Shown: positions 10,369 to 18,935 of the stretch, one piece after another
Layout: each line of letters opens with the position of its first letter
Position numbering within the stretch: position 1 is the first letter of the stretch
NCBI RefSeq assembly: GCF_001648475.1
Contig: NZ_LXSQ01000023.1
Span: 62,001-126,000, forward strand
DNA from: Eikenella halliae
GTDB lineage: Bacteria > Pseudomonadota > Gammaproteobacteria > Burkholderiales > Neisseriaceae
Reading direction: 5' to 3'
DNA length: 64,000 bases
Program-made: the position numbers and the translations under genes
Notes under the pieces: generated by a model
Seen by the model: only the letters and a program-made list of their open reading frames with translations
Told to the model about the DNA's origin: nothing
Database searches by the model: none

Positions 10369-11742
10369 TCAACACAGCACATGCACCACATGCGTGGCCA
10401 AGCCGCCGGTGGAGGTTTCGCGGTATTTCGGGTTCATGTCTTTGCCGGTTTCATACATGGTTTTGATTACTTCGTCCAGCGACACCACAGGCTCGGTGGA
10501 GCGTTGCAGCGCCATGCGCGAGGCGTTGATGGCTTTGATGGAGGAAATGGCGTTGCGCTCGATGCACGGTACCTGCACTTGGCCGCCCACCGGGTCGCAA
10601 GTGAGGCCGAGATGGTGCTCCATGGCGATTTCGGCGGCAATACATACCTGTTCAATGTTGCCGCCCTGAATCTCGGTCAGCCCGGCGGCGGCCATGGAAC
10701 AGGCCACGCCCACTTCGCCCTGGCAGCCCACCTCCGCGCCGGAAATGGAAGCATTCATCTTATACAGGCTGCCGATGGCGCTGGCGGTAATCAGATAACA
10801 CAGGATATGCTCTTCATCGGCACGGCGGATAAAGTGGTCGTAGTAGGCCAGCACGGTGGGCACGATGCCGCAGGCACCGTTGGTGGGAGCGGTAACCACC
10901 CGCCCGCCCGCTGCGTTTTCTTCGTTGACGGCGAAGGCCACCATGTTTACCCAATCCACCGCCGCCATCGGGTCTTTGTCGTCCAGCCCGTTTTTGTCGA
11001 ACTGTTTGCGCGAAAGCGGCGCGCGGCGGCGTATTTGCATGGGGCCGGGCAGCACGCCTTCGGTGTGCAGGCCGCGCTGGATGCAGTCGCTCATGGTCTG
11101 CCACACGGCACGCACATAGTCGCGCACTTCCTGCTCCGGCCGCAGGGCGCATTCGTTGCGGAACATCAATTCGGAGAGGGAGAGATTATGTTCGTTGCAC
11201 TGGCGGATGAGGTCGTCTGCATTAGCATAAGGATAGGGTACATTGACGGGGGCAGATTGCTTGCCGCTGTCGGCAAATTGTTTTTCAGTCACCACAAAAC
11301 CGCCGCCGATGGAGTAAAACACTTCCTGCGCCGCCAGATCGTCGCCGATATAGGCTTCCAGGCGCATGCCGTTTTCGTGCAGCGGCAGGAATGAAGAATG
11401 GAACACGAAATCGCGCTCGTAGTCGAACGGGGTTTGGTGGCCGCCAATGTCGGTGAGGGTTTTGCTGCGCAATACTTGTTCGATGAATTTGGGGAAGGCG
11501 GTGGTGTCCACCGTATCCGGCTCGTAGCCCGCCAGGCCGCCGATGATGGCGTGGTCTGTGCCGTGGCCTTTGCCGGTGAAGGAGAGCGAGCCGTACACAT
11601 GGGCGCTGAAGCGGGTAATTTTATCCAGCAGCCCCTGTTCGATAAGCCGTTTGCGGAACAGCACGCCGGCACGCATCGGCCCCACGGTATGCGAACTGGA
11701 CGGGCCGATGCCAATTTTGAACATATCGAAAATGCTGATCAT
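10369..11742 (-). CDS. sdaA: L-serine dehydratase (iron-sulfur)
   Basis: This cytosolic enzyme deaminates L-serine to pyruvate and ammonia. The 457-aa single chain has the N-terminal beta domain (MISIFDMFKIGIGPSSSHTV) fused to the alpha domain, as in E. coli SdaA. Candidate cluster cysteines lie in GACGIVPTVLAYY, VGCQGEVGVACSMAAAG and CDPVGGQVQVPC. The ATG at 11742 follows a strong AAAGGGGTGG. It is transcribed alone. Together with gcvP near 48 kb it links serine and glycine breakdown to one-carbon and pyruvate metabolism. Confidence 0.95.
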   Translation of the reverse strand: MISIFDMFKIGIGPSSSHTVGPMRAGVLFRKRLIEQGLLDKITRFSAHVYGSLSFTGKGHGTDHAIIGGLAGYEPDTVDTTAFPKFIEQVLRSKTLTDIGGHQTPFDYERDFVFHSSFLPLHENGMRLEAYIGDDLAAQEVFYSIGGGFVVTEKQFADSGKQSAPVNVPYPYANADDLIRQCNEHNLSLSELMFRNECALRPEQEVRDYVRAVWQTMSDCIQRGLHTEGVLPGPMQIRRRAPLSRKQFDKNGLDDKDPMAAVDWVNMVAFAVNEENAAGGRVVTAPTNGACGIVPTVLAYYDHFIRRADEEHILCYLITASAIGSLYKMNASISGAEVGCQGEVGVACSMAAAGLTEIQGGNIEQVCIAAEIAMEHHLGLTCDPVGGQVQVPCIERNAISSIKAINASRMALQRSTEPVVSLDEVIKTMYETGKDMNPKYRETSTGGLATHVVHVLC

Positions 11743-12160
11743 TTTTTCCACCCCTTTCATTCATAGTGGGTCAACCGGAATCAGAGCAGGGCGGCTGATT
11801 GCAAATGGTACATGCGTATAGCAAAGCGGGCCAATGCCCTATTGATTTAATAGTTAATCCACTATAGTTATTTAACTTTTCGTATTCATCAATATCTTAC
11901 CAAATTCGCCATCGGCAGCATAGGGCTATACTGCTGTGTGCCGGGCGATATGAATGCGGTTTCCCTGATGAATAATGCTGGACAAGTTGCCGCTACCTAG
12001 GCAAAATGCGCATATTGCCTGTTTGATGCAGTAAGGATGTTGTGGGAAAGCATGAGAAGTTTGGGCAATATTTTCGTGATGCATATTGCATAATTGTACA
12101 AAAACAGTGCAGTATGGTTAGCTGTTTATTTTCAATCAACTACATTATTTAGAGGTTAAT
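11743..12160. other. Divergent intergenic region, AT-rich, no gene seen
   Basis: It lies between the divergent sdaA and a small metal-fold gene. It holds a half-remnant of a Correia end (AATCCACTATA near 11856-11866) and several AT-rich candidate promoter segments close to 12085-12125. I could not fix a promoter or operator with confidence. Confidence 0.4.
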
Positions 12161-12364
12161 ATGCCACAAATGTTGATTCAAGTGTCCGGTATGAAGCATA
12201 AAACGGACGGGGACCGCTTGGTTTTGAAGGGTGAAACTGTTGCGGGCGTGAAAATGGTGAATGCCAACCATGACGATGGACGCGTAGTAGTGACATACGG
12301 CGATGGCTTCGATGCCGAGGCATTCAAAGCCGCCATTTCAGCAGAAGGTTTTACCGTGGCATAA
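12161..12364 (+). CDS. Heavy-metal-associated (HMA) fold small protein lacking CxxC
   Basis: This 67-aa protein has the size and pattern of CopZ-like chaperones: a short strand MLIQVSGMKH, a central VAGVKMVNANHDDGRVVVTY and a final helix ending AISAEGFTVA. At the position where metal-binding chaperones have CxxC it reads GMKHKTDGD, with no cysteine anywhere. It is therefore unlikely to carry copper in the usual way. AGAGG precedes the start by about seven bases and a clean terminator follows. Function is unknown; the fold assignment rests on pattern similarity only. Confidence 0.65.
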   Translation: MPQMLIQVSGMKHKTDGDRLVLKGETVAGVKMVNANHDDGRVVVTYGDGFDAEAFKAAISAEGFTVA

Positions 12365-12384
12365 CGTACCGGTCAAACAACTAA

Positions 12385-12412
12385 CGGCTTCCACAGAGGA
12401 AGCCGTTTTTCT
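12385..12412 (+). terminator. Rho-independent terminator of the HMA-like gene
   Basis: The stem CGGCTTCC/GGAAGCCG (12385-12392, 12398-12405) is followed by TTTTCTTTTT. Confidence 0.85.
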
Positions 12413-12450
12413 TTTTCAGGTAGCCTTTCTGATGTGAGGCTACCTGAAAA
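12413..12450. terminator. DUS inverted pair after xseA
   Basis: TTTTCAGGTAGCC and GGCTACCTGAAAA face each other 14 bases beyond the xseA stop. Confidence 0.6.
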
Positions 12451-12463
12451 CCGTTTGCACGCG

Positions 12464-13816
12464 CTAATCAAACAAATCCTGCTGCCCGGTGCGTTGCGGC
12501 AACACCTGCGCCTTGGCCGTGCCGGTTTCGAAATGCAGCTGCAACACCTGCCCGCCGTGCAGCCTGCCTGCATCGCGCACCACTTTGCCCGCACGGTCGG
12601 TAATCACGCTGTAGCCGCGCGACAGCGTGTGTTGCGGCGAGAGGGCGTCCAAAATGCCTGCCTGCCTTTGGCATTGCGCCTGCTTTTGCGCCAAGAGCGC
12701 GGCCATGTGGCGGTTGAGTTGTGCCGCCTGCGTGTGCAGCTGCCGAGCAACGGTTTGCACTTGCGGCCGGCTGCGGCGGCACAGCTCGGCCAAATAGGCC
12801 AGCTGCTCCTGTTTGCGATGCAGGTGGCGCAGCATATGGTCGGCCAGCATTTGGCGGCTGCGCAACAAACCGGCCAGCTGCTCCTGCCATTTCTGGCGTG
12901 GATGGCGCAACTGCGCGGCATGCCAATCGAGCCGTTGTGCCGCGTCCGTGCAGCGCCGTTGCAGTGTGTGGCGCATATGGCTGTGCAGGCGACACATTTT
13001 GTCCAGCTGCTCCGCACGGTTCGGGCTGGCCATCTCGGCGGCGGCGGTGGGCGTGGGTGCGCGCACGTCGGCGGCGAAATCCGTGAGCGTGAAATCGGTT
13101 TCGTGCCCCACCCCGCTCACCACCGGAATCGGCGAGGCCGCCACCGCGCGCACCGCCGCTTCTTCGTTAAACGCCCACAAATCCTCAATGCTGCCCCCGC
13201 CGCGGCACACAATCAACACATCCGCCTGCGCGTGTTCTGCCGCTGCTGCAATGGCCGAGGCTACCTGAAACTCGCTGCCCGCGCCCTGCACCGCCGTGGG
13301 ATACACCACCACGCGCACATCCGGCGCCCGCCGCCGTAACGTGGTGACCACATCGCGCAATGCCGCCGCCGCCAGGCTGGTGACCACGCCGATACACTGC
13401 GGCGCGGTAGGCAGCGGCCGTTTGCGTGCCACATCGAATAAGCCTTCCGCCTGCAGGCGCTGCTTTAGCCGTTCATAAGCCTCAAACAGCTGCCCCAGCC
13501 CCTTGCGCCGCACTTCCTGCACATTAATCTGAAACTCCCCACGCGCCTCATACAGCGTGATTTTGCCCAACACCTCCACTTCCTCGCCCTCGCGCAGCAG
13601 CGCAGCCAGCGAACGGGCGGCATGCTTAAACAAAGTGCAGCGCACCTGGGCGTGTTGGTCTTTTAAAACAAAATAATAGTGCCCGCTCGCCGCCTTCACC
13701 AAATTCGACACTTCGCCGCCCACCCACAGCCCGGCAAGCTGGTCTTCCAGCAGGTTTTTGGCCAGATGGTTGAGCTCGGAAACAGAAAGCGCGGCGGGGG
13801 CGAATAGGTCGGACAT
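12464..13816 (-). CDS. xseA: Exodeoxyribonuclease VII large subunit
   Basis: This is the catalytic subunit of ExoVII, which degrades single-stranded DNA from either end and acts with XseB. The 450-aa protein has the N-terminal OB-fold (LSVSELNHLAKNLLEDQLAG, GHYYFVLKD), the central catalytic region (IGVVTSLAAAALRDVVTTL, VLIVCRGGGSIEDLW, VVSGVGHETDFTLTDFAAD) and a long coiled-coil tail rich in Gln, Arg and His, ending with LSRGYSVITD. Length is normal. An in-frame DUS near 13258 encodes EFQVASAI. xseB is not in the window. Confidence 0.96.
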   Translation of the reverse strand: MSDLFAPAALSVSELNHLAKNLLEDQLAGLWVGGEVSNLVKAASGHYYFVLKDQHAQVRCTLFKHAARSLAALLREGEEVEVLGKITLYEARGEFQINVQEVRRKGLGQLFEAYERLKQRLQAEGLFDVARKRPLPTAPQCIGVVTSLAAAALRDVVTTLRRRAPDVRVVVYPTAVQGAGSEFQVASAIAAAAEHAQADVLIVCRGGGSIEDLWAFNEEAAVRAVAASPIPVVSGVGHETDFTLTDFAADVRAPTPTAAAEMASPNRAEQLDKMCRLHSHMRHTLQRRCTDAAQRLDWHAAQLRHPRQKWQEQLAGLLRSRQMLADHMLRHLHRKQEQLAYLAELCRRSRPQVQTVARQLHTQAAQLNRHMAALLAQKQAQCQRQAGILDALSPQHTLSRGYSVITDRAGKVVRDAGRLHGGQVLQLHFETGTAKAQVLPQRTGQQDLFD

Positions 13817-13861
13817 GGCAAGACGGCGGGAAAATAAACAAAGGCGGCATTATACAAGGGG

Positions 13862-13912
13862 AAGGCTACCTGAAAAATCGGCGGACGGGTTTGCCTGCTT
13901 TTTCAGGTAGCC
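13862..13912. repeat. DUS inverted pair between xseA and lipoprotein gene
   Basis: Two DUS in opposite orientation are separated by about 20 bases upstream of both divergent genes. In this position it is an uptake signal more than a terminator. Confidence 0.6.
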
Positions 13913-13944
13913 CCTCAAACTGAAATAGTCTGTATAAATTAAAA

Positions 13945-13971
13945 TTGAAAAATCAAAAAAAACAATATACT
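13945..13971 (+). promoter_or_regulatory. Possible promoter of the lipoprotein gene
   Basis: TTGAAA (13945-13950) and TATACT (13966-13971) are separated by 15 bases within an A-rich stretch. The spacing is short, so the call is tentative. Confidence 0.35.
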
Positions 13972-14013
13972 GCCGAAAATCTTTTTTCCACTCGTATTGA
14001 TAAGGAGCAAATC

Positions 14014-14520
14014 ATGTTGAAACGTTTGGCTTTGATAACGGCAGTTTGTTTGTTGGCCGCCTGCGGCAAGAGTGCGGATGATTATGTGGGCTATTGGCGC
14101 GAGCAGAACAATAGAGTAGAAGAGGTGATGGAAATCAAACATGAAAACGGCAATTATTTTGGTAATAACCTGATGGGTATTAACAATTCGTTAGGAATGG
14201 CCAGGAAAGCGGTCGTGTTGGATGAAAAAGACGGTGTACTGTCTGTGCAGGGCGTACCGTTTAAATTGTCGGATGACGGAAAGTCGATGTATATCGGCGA
14301 CCGCAGCTACACTAAGATTGATGCTGAATTTAAAGACAAAATTATGGCACATCAATCGGAGTGCCAAAAACTCCGAGATGAGTTTTCGGCTGCACAAGAC
14401 CCTTTACCGTATGATCGTGAAGGTAATGAAAAGCGTAATGCGCTTCAGAAGGAATATGAGGCCAAGTACGCAGAATTATCGAAGGAAATCAGATGTAATA
14501 AGGGGTTATTGGGTTGGTAA
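14014..14520 (+). CDS. Predicted outer-membrane or periplasmic lipoprotein, unknown function
   Basis: It encodes 168 aa. Signal and lipobox are clear: MLKRLALITAVCLLAACGKS with the modified cysteine at residue 17. The mature part is charged and contains DDYVGYWREQNNRVEEVMEI, followed by beta-rich sequence and a lysine/glutamate-rich C-terminal helix. The form (short lipoprotein with YVGYW near the start) is common in Neisseriaceae, but I cannot name a family. AAGGAG at 14002-14007 sets the start at 14014. The gene is AT-richer than its neighbours. Confidence 0.75.
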   Translation: MLKRLALITAVCLLAACGKSADDYVGYWREQNNRVEEVMEIKHENGNYFGNNLMGINNSLGMARKAVVLDEKDGVLSVQGVPFKLSDDGKSMYIGDRSYTKIDAEFKDKIMAHQSECQKLRDEFSAAQDPLPYDREGNEKRNALQKEYEAKYAELSKEIRCNKGLLGW

Positions 14521-14568
14521 AATTTTTCTGAACTGACATTTATATTTTCAGTAGCCGTCAATCGCCCT

Positions 14569-14636
14569 AAAGGCTACCTGAAAACGGATGCAGCGCGTTG
14601 CGTTCAAACAGCCTGCACGTTTTTCAGGTAGCCTTT
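14569..14636. terminator. Long DUS hairpin between lipoprotein gene and prfC
   Basis: AAAGGCTACCTGAAAACG and the inverted copy lie about 35 bases apart. A damaged DUS with one base missing (TTTTCAGTAGCC) sits just before it at about 14546. Confidence 0.55.
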
Positions 14637-14688
14637 CCCTTCGCGGCAATATGTTAAAATACGCCATTTTCAATTCGGATTTTCCGCC

Positions 14689-16284
14689 ATGTCCAATATT
14701 CCAGACCAAGTGCGCCGCCGCCGCACATTTGCCATCATCTCCCACCCCGACGCGGGTAAAACCACGCTGACCGAAAAGCTTTTGCTGTTTTCAGGCGCGA
14801 TTCAGAGCGCGGGTACGGTAAAAGGCAAGAAAACCGGCAAATTCGCCACTTCCGACTGGATGGAAATCGAGAAGCAGCGCGGCATTTCCGTGGCATCAAG
14901 CGTAATGCAGTTCGACTACAAAGACCACACCGTCAACCTCTTGGACACGCCGGGACACCAAGACTTCTCTGAAGACACCTACCGCGTTTTGACCGCCGTT
15001 GACAGCGCGTTGATGGTCATCGATGCGGCAAAAGGCGTGGAAGCGCAAACCATCAAACTCTTGAACGTCTGCCGCCTGCGCAATACGCCGATTGTCACGT
15101 TCATGAACAAATACGACCGCGAAGTGCGCGATTCCTTGGAATTGCTGGACGAAGTGGAAAATATTTTAAAAATCCGCTGCGCGCCCGTTACTTGGCCGAT
15201 CGGCATGGGCAAAAACTTCAAAGGCGTGTACCACATCCTGAACGACGAAATCTATCTCTTTGAAGCGGGCGGCGAACGCCTGCCGCACGAGTTCGACATC
15301 ATCAAAGGCATCAACAATCCCGAACTGGAACAACGCTTTCCGCTGGAAATCCAGCAGTTGCGCGACGAAATCGAATTGGTGCAGGCTGCTTCCAACGAGT
15401 TCAATCTCGACGAATTTCTTTCAGGTAGCCTCACGCCCGTGTTCTTCGGCTCGGCGATTAACAACTTCGGCATTCAGGAAATCCTCAATTCATTGATTGA
15501 CTGGGCGCCCGCTCCGAAACCGCGCGACGCGACCGTGCGCATGGTCGAGCCTGACGAGCCGAAATTTTCCGGATTTATCTTTAAAATCCAAGCCAATATG
15601 GACCCGAAACACCGCGACCGCATCGCCTTTTTGCGCGTCTGCTCCGGCAAATTCGAGCGCGGCATGAAGATGAAACACCTGCGCATCAACCGCGAAATCG
15701 CCGCCTCCAGCGTGGTAACGTTTATGTCGCACGACCGCGAGCTGGTGGAAGAAGCCTACGCGGGCGACATCATCGGCATCCCGAACCACGGCAACATCCA
15801 AATCGGCGACAGCTTCTCCGAAGGCGAACAACTGGCGTTTACCGGTATCCCCTTCTTCGCCCCCGAACTGTTCCGCAGCGTCCGCATCAAAAACCCGCTG
15901 AAAATCAAGCAACTGCAAAAAGGTTTGCAACAGCTCGGCGAAGAAGGTGCGGTACAAGTCTTCAAACCGATGAGCGGCGCAGATTTGATTTTGGGCGCGG
16001 TCGGCGTGTTGCAGTTTGAAGTCGTTACCTCGCGCCTCGCCAACGAATACGGCGTGGAAGCCGTGTTTGACAGCGCATCCATCTGGTCGGCGCGCTGGGT
16101 ATCGTGCGAAGACAAGAAAAAGCTGGCGGAATTTGAAAAAGCCAATGCAGGCAATCTCGCCATCGACGCAGGCGGCAACCTCGCCTACCTCGCGCCCAAC
16201 CGCGTGAACCTGAATCTGACGCAGGAACGCTGGCCGGATATTGTGTTCCATGAAACCAGAGAACACGCGGCGAAGCTGAGTTGA
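14689..16284 (+). CDS. prfC: Peptide chain release factor 3 (RF3)
   Basis: RF3 is a ribosome-dependent GTPase that removes RF1 and RF2 after peptide release. The 531-aa protein matches the family length. G motifs are visible: SHPDAGKTTLTEKLL (P loop), DTPGHQDFSEDTYR (G3) and MNKYDREVRD (G4). Domains II and III follow with the usual KHLRINREI segment. An in-frame DUS near 15419 encodes LSGSL. Codon choice looks closer to Neisseria than that of flanking genes, which could mean recombination, but I have not measured this. A DUS hairpin follows. Confidence 0.96.
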   Translation: MSNIPDQVRRRRTFAIISHPDAGKTTLTEKLLLFSGAIQSAGTVKGKKTGKFATSDWMEIEKQRGISVASSVMQFDYKDHTVNLLDTPGHQDFSEDTYRVLTAVDSALMVIDAAKGVEAQTIKLLNVCRLRNTPIVTFMNKYDREVRDSLELLDEVENILKIRCAPVTWPIGMGKNFKGVYHILNDEIYLFEAGGERLPHEFDIIKGINNPELEQRFPLEIQQLRDEIELVQAASNEFNLDEFLSGSLTPVFFGSAINNFGIQEILNSLIDWAPAPKPRDATVRMVEPDEPKFSGFIFKIQANMDPKHRDRIAFLRVCSGKFERGMKMKHLRINREIAASSVVTFMSHDRELVEEAYAGDIIGIPNHGNIQIGDSFSEGEQLAFTGIPFFAPELFRSVRIKNPLKIKQLQKGLQQLGEEGAVQVFKPMSGADLILGAVGVLQFEVVTSRLANEYGVEAVFDSASIWSARWVSCEDKKKLAEFEKANAGNLAIDAGGNLAYLAPNRVNLNLTQERWPDIVFHETREHAAKLS

Positions 16285-16287
16285 TAA

Positions 16288-16323
16288 AGAGGCTACCTGA
16301 AATAAGATTTTCAGGTAGCCTTT
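16288..16323 (+). terminator. DUS hairpin terminator of prfC
   Basis: AGAGGCTACCTGAAA and TTTTCAGGTAGCCTTT flank a short loop right after the prfC stop. Confidence 0.7.
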
Positions 16324-16393
16324 ATGTTCGGTGGATGTGGGCTGGTTTTCGCCTCTTTGCCTTGTATTGTTTAACTATTTTCTGGAGATAGCT

Positions 16394-16906
16394 ATGAAGA
16401 TGAAAAAATTGGTTTTAGCTGCCGTATTGGGTCTGGCAACTTCATTTGTTGCCGCTAAATTGCCAGTTGTGGTGCAACGTGCGGTTAATGAAGATGCGCA
16501 AAATTGCCGTAGCTCGGGTGGGCGGTTTTCTTATAGCAAAGCAATACAGACCATTGATTTAAATGGTGATGGATACCCCGATTATGTTTATGATTCGGGC
16601 GAAACAGAGTGTGCCGGCGGTGCTGATTTGGGCGGATCGGGTGGCTGGCCGGTAACCGTGTTTGCAGGGCAGCCGGACGGCTCGGCCAAGGAGGCGTTTA
16701 GTAATGGCGCAATAGGGGCGCGGATGATAAACGGCCGCCTGTATTTGGGCGTAGGTGGGGCATACTGCGGGCAAAATACGCGTGGTAGGGTGCGCGCCCA
16801 ATACGACAACTGCATTCGCCCGCTGCAATGGAATGCACGTAGAAAAGTGTTTGAGTTCGCACCCGTGTCGCAGAAAAGGCCATTCCCAGCAAGCTGGGAG
16901 CGGTAA
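16394..16906 (+). CDS. Secreted protein with a DxNGDGxPD calcium-type loop
   Basis: It encodes 170 aa. A signal peptide spans residues 1-22 (MKMKKLVLAAVLGLATSFVA). The mature protein holds IDLNGDGYPDYVYD, an EF-hand or FG-GAP-like acidic loop, then a glycine-rich stretch and several cysteines (NCRSSGG, ETECAGG, GAYCGQN, DNCIRPL) that could form disulfides in the periplasm. GGAGA six bases before the ATG at 16394 sets the start. Function is unknown. A DUS hairpin lies downstream. Confidence 0.72.
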   Translation: MKMKKLVLAAVLGLATSFVAAKLPVVVQRAVNEDAQNCRSSGGRFSYSKAIQTIDLNGDGYPDYVYDSGETECAGGADLGGSGGWPVTVFAGQPDGSAKEAFSNGAIGARMINGRLYLGVGGAYCGQNTRGRVRAQYDNCIRPLQWNARRKVFEFAPVSQKRPFPASWER

Positions 16907-16957
16907 GGAGAAAACTATGCTGGCTTTGCCAATCTAAGAAGTGGACTACTGATTAAG

Positions 16958-16992
16958 AAGAGGCTACCTGAAAATTTTCAGGTAGCCTTTTT
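16958..16992. terminator. DUS hairpin between convergent genes
   Basis: AAGAGGCTACCTGAAAATTTTCAGGTAGCC is nearly a perfect palindrome and is followed by TTTTT on the plus strand. Confidence 0.75.
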
Positions 16993-17063
16993 CAATGCGA
17001 TGGGTATAGCAGGAGTAAGCCTGGCAAGCTGTTAATCCGCTGCAGCTGCCGGGCTTATTCTTG

Positions 17064-18485
17064 TTAAGTCAGGAAGAAGTATGCCCAAGCCGATACCACG
17101 ATGATGGATAGGATATTCAGCAGGAAGCCAACCTGCATCATTTCTTTCTGCTTAATCAGCCCCGAGCCGAACACAATCGCATTGGGCGGCGTGGCCACAG
17201 GCAACATAAAGGCACAAGATGCACCGATGCCGATAATCAGCACCAACACTTCCTGATTCATGCCCATTTTGGCGGCAATGGTGGCGAATACCGGTACCAA
17301 TAACGCGGCGGATGCGGTGTTGCTGGTGAATTCGGTGAGGAAGATGATAAACGCGGCCACCACCAAGATAATCACCAAGGGGGAAGCATGGCCGAAAGAA
17401 GCCGCCACTTCATTGCCCAAGGCAGCAGAAGCGCCGGATTTTTCCATCAATACGGAAAGGGTAATGCCGCCGCCGAACAGCATCAGCGTACCCCAGTCGG
17501 TGTTGCGTGCCACTTCGCGCCAGCTCACCACACCGAACATCACCACGGCCACTGCCGCCATCATGGCGATGAAGCTGTCGATCGATTTGATGCCGGTGGC
17601 TTTGCCCAAATCCCCGCCGAAAATCCAGCACAGGGCGGTAACCACAAAAATGATGACGGTAATCACGCGGTGCAAAGTCCACGGAATGTCTTCTTTTTGC
17701 TGCAAATCCACTTTTTCGGCAAAGTTCGGTTTCAACACTACAAACAGGGAAAACAGCATCAGCGGCAGCAACACCAGCATCATCGGCAGGCCGTGCTTCA
17801 TCCAGCCGGCGAAGTCCAGATTGAGCGCTTTGGCGGCAATCGCGTTGGGCGGCGAGCCCACCAGCGTGCCCAGGCCGCCGATACTGGCGCAGTAGGCAAT
17901 GCCCAGCAGCACGAATACATAGGTTTTGCGGTCTTTTTCTTTATCGACGTGCCCCATCAGCCCCATGGCCAAGGGCAGCATCATCGCGGCGGTGGCGGTG
18001 TTGCTGATCCACATGGACAGGCCGGTGGTAACGGCAAACACCATCATCACCGCCGCCAGCATATTGCCGCGCGAGAGCGAAATCACCAGCATGGCGATTT
18101 TTCTATCCAGCCGCTGCACGTGCATGGCTGCCGCCAGCGCGAAACCGCCGAAAAACACATAAATAATCGGATCGGAAAAGCCGGCAAAGGCTTCTTTGGT
18201 GCCCATATCCGGAATTTTGAAGAAAATCGCTAATAGTGGCACCGTAAGCGCGGTAACGGTGATGTGCACCGCTTCGGTAAACCATAAAATGGCCACAAAC
18301 AGCAAAATAGTCAGCCCGGCATTGGGATAATGCCCATAGGGCAGGATTTGGTAGGCAATAGCCGATATCACGGCCGCAATAATGGCGATAATCAGCCCGC
18401 GAAAGCTGGTTACCGGTATTTGCGCACTTTGCAGCTCGAAGTTTTCCGGTAAATTGGTTTGGCTTGGGTTCTCTCGGAAGTTCAT
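17064..18485 (-). CDS. DASS family (SLC13) sodium/dicarboxylate or anion symporter
   Basis: This 473-aa inner membrane transporter has about 11-12 hydrophobic segments. It shows the twin DASS signatures SNTATAAMMLPLAMG in the first half and SNTASAALLVPVFAT in the second, together with LVGSPPNAIAAKAL and VATPPNAIVFGSG, which build the sodium and substrate sites. Relatives carry succinate, malate, citrate or sulfate; sequence alone does not decide. The hydrophilic N-terminus (MNFRENPSQTNLPENF) is longer than usual. It is a single-gene unit. Confidence 0.88.
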   Translation of the reverse strand: MNFRENPSQTNLPENFELQSAQIPVTSFRGLIIAIIAAVISAIAYQILPYGHYPNAGLTILLFVAILWFTEAVHITVTALTVPLLAIFFKIPDMGTKEAFAGFSDPIIYVFFGGFALAAAMHVQRLDRKIAMLVISLSRGNMLAAVMMVFAVTTGLSMWISNTATAAMMLPLAMGLMGHVDKEKDRKTYVFVLLGIAYCASIGGLGTLVGSPPNAIAAKALNLDFAGWMKHGLPMMLVLLPLMLFSLFVVLKPNFAEKVDLQQKEDIPWTLHRVITVIIFVVTALCWIFGGDLGKATGIKSIDSFIAMMAAVAVVMFGVVSWREVARNTDWGTLMLFGGGITLSVLMEKSGASAALGNEVAASFGHASPLVIILVVAAFIIFLTEFTSNTASAALLVPVFATIAAKMGMNQEVLVLIIGIGASCAFMLPVATPPNAIVFGSGLIKQKEMMQVGFLLNILSIIVVSAWAYFFLT

Positions 18486-18628
18486 GAATCCGTCTCCATA
18501 AAGTTTGGTTAAGCTTTATCTTCACATTCTTTATTGTTGCGACCATGAGCATGTGTGCACTCATAGCGGCAGAATAAGAGCTGGCAAGGGGTCTGTCAAT
18601 CATTAATATAAACATACCAAGCTGTTTG

Positions 18629-18706
18629 TATAGCGGGGCAAATTGGCTTTCGCTACAGCGTTTGCCCGCCTTGCCGTGCTTCTGCGCTGCCCACGGGCTG
18701 CCGCTT
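18629..18706. repeat. Decayed Correia-like element
   Basis: It begins TATAGCGG, keeps GCCCGCCTTGCCGTGCTTC and GGGCTGCCGC, and runs directly into the intact copy at 18707. The tandem arrangement suggests repeated insertion at one TA site. Confidence 0.5.
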
Positions 18707-18812
18707 TATAGTGAATTAAATTTAAACCAGTACAGCGTTGTCTCGCCTTGCCGTATTATCTGTACTGTCTGCGGCTCGCCGCCTTGTCCTGATGTAAATT
18801 TAATTCACTATA
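18707..18812. repeat. Correia-type element, intact short form
   Basis: It spans 106 bp with ends TATAGTGAATTAAATTTAAA and the inverted complement, and the usual GGCTCGCCGCCTTGTCCTGA segment. Confidence 0.9.
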
Positions 18813-18856
18813 TATTGAAAGCCCATCTGGCTTGCCATATATCGGCCGGCCGCTTA

Positions 18857-18917
18857 AAAGGCTACCTGAAACTTTAGCTTCGCAAAAACTTGCGTTGCCG
18901 GTTTTCAGGTAGCCTTT
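18857..18917. terminator. DUS inverted pair after suhB
   Basis: Two DUS face each other across about 30 bases just beyond the suhB stop. Confidence 0.55.
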
Positions 18918-18935
18918 ATGTATGTATAGAGAGTA

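Larger units (their letters stand above)
18486..18935. other. Repeat-filled intergenic region
   Basis: From left to right it holds the promoter region of the symporter, a decayed Correia element (about 18629-18706), an intact Correia element and a DUS inverted pair. No gene is seen. Confidence 0.6.
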
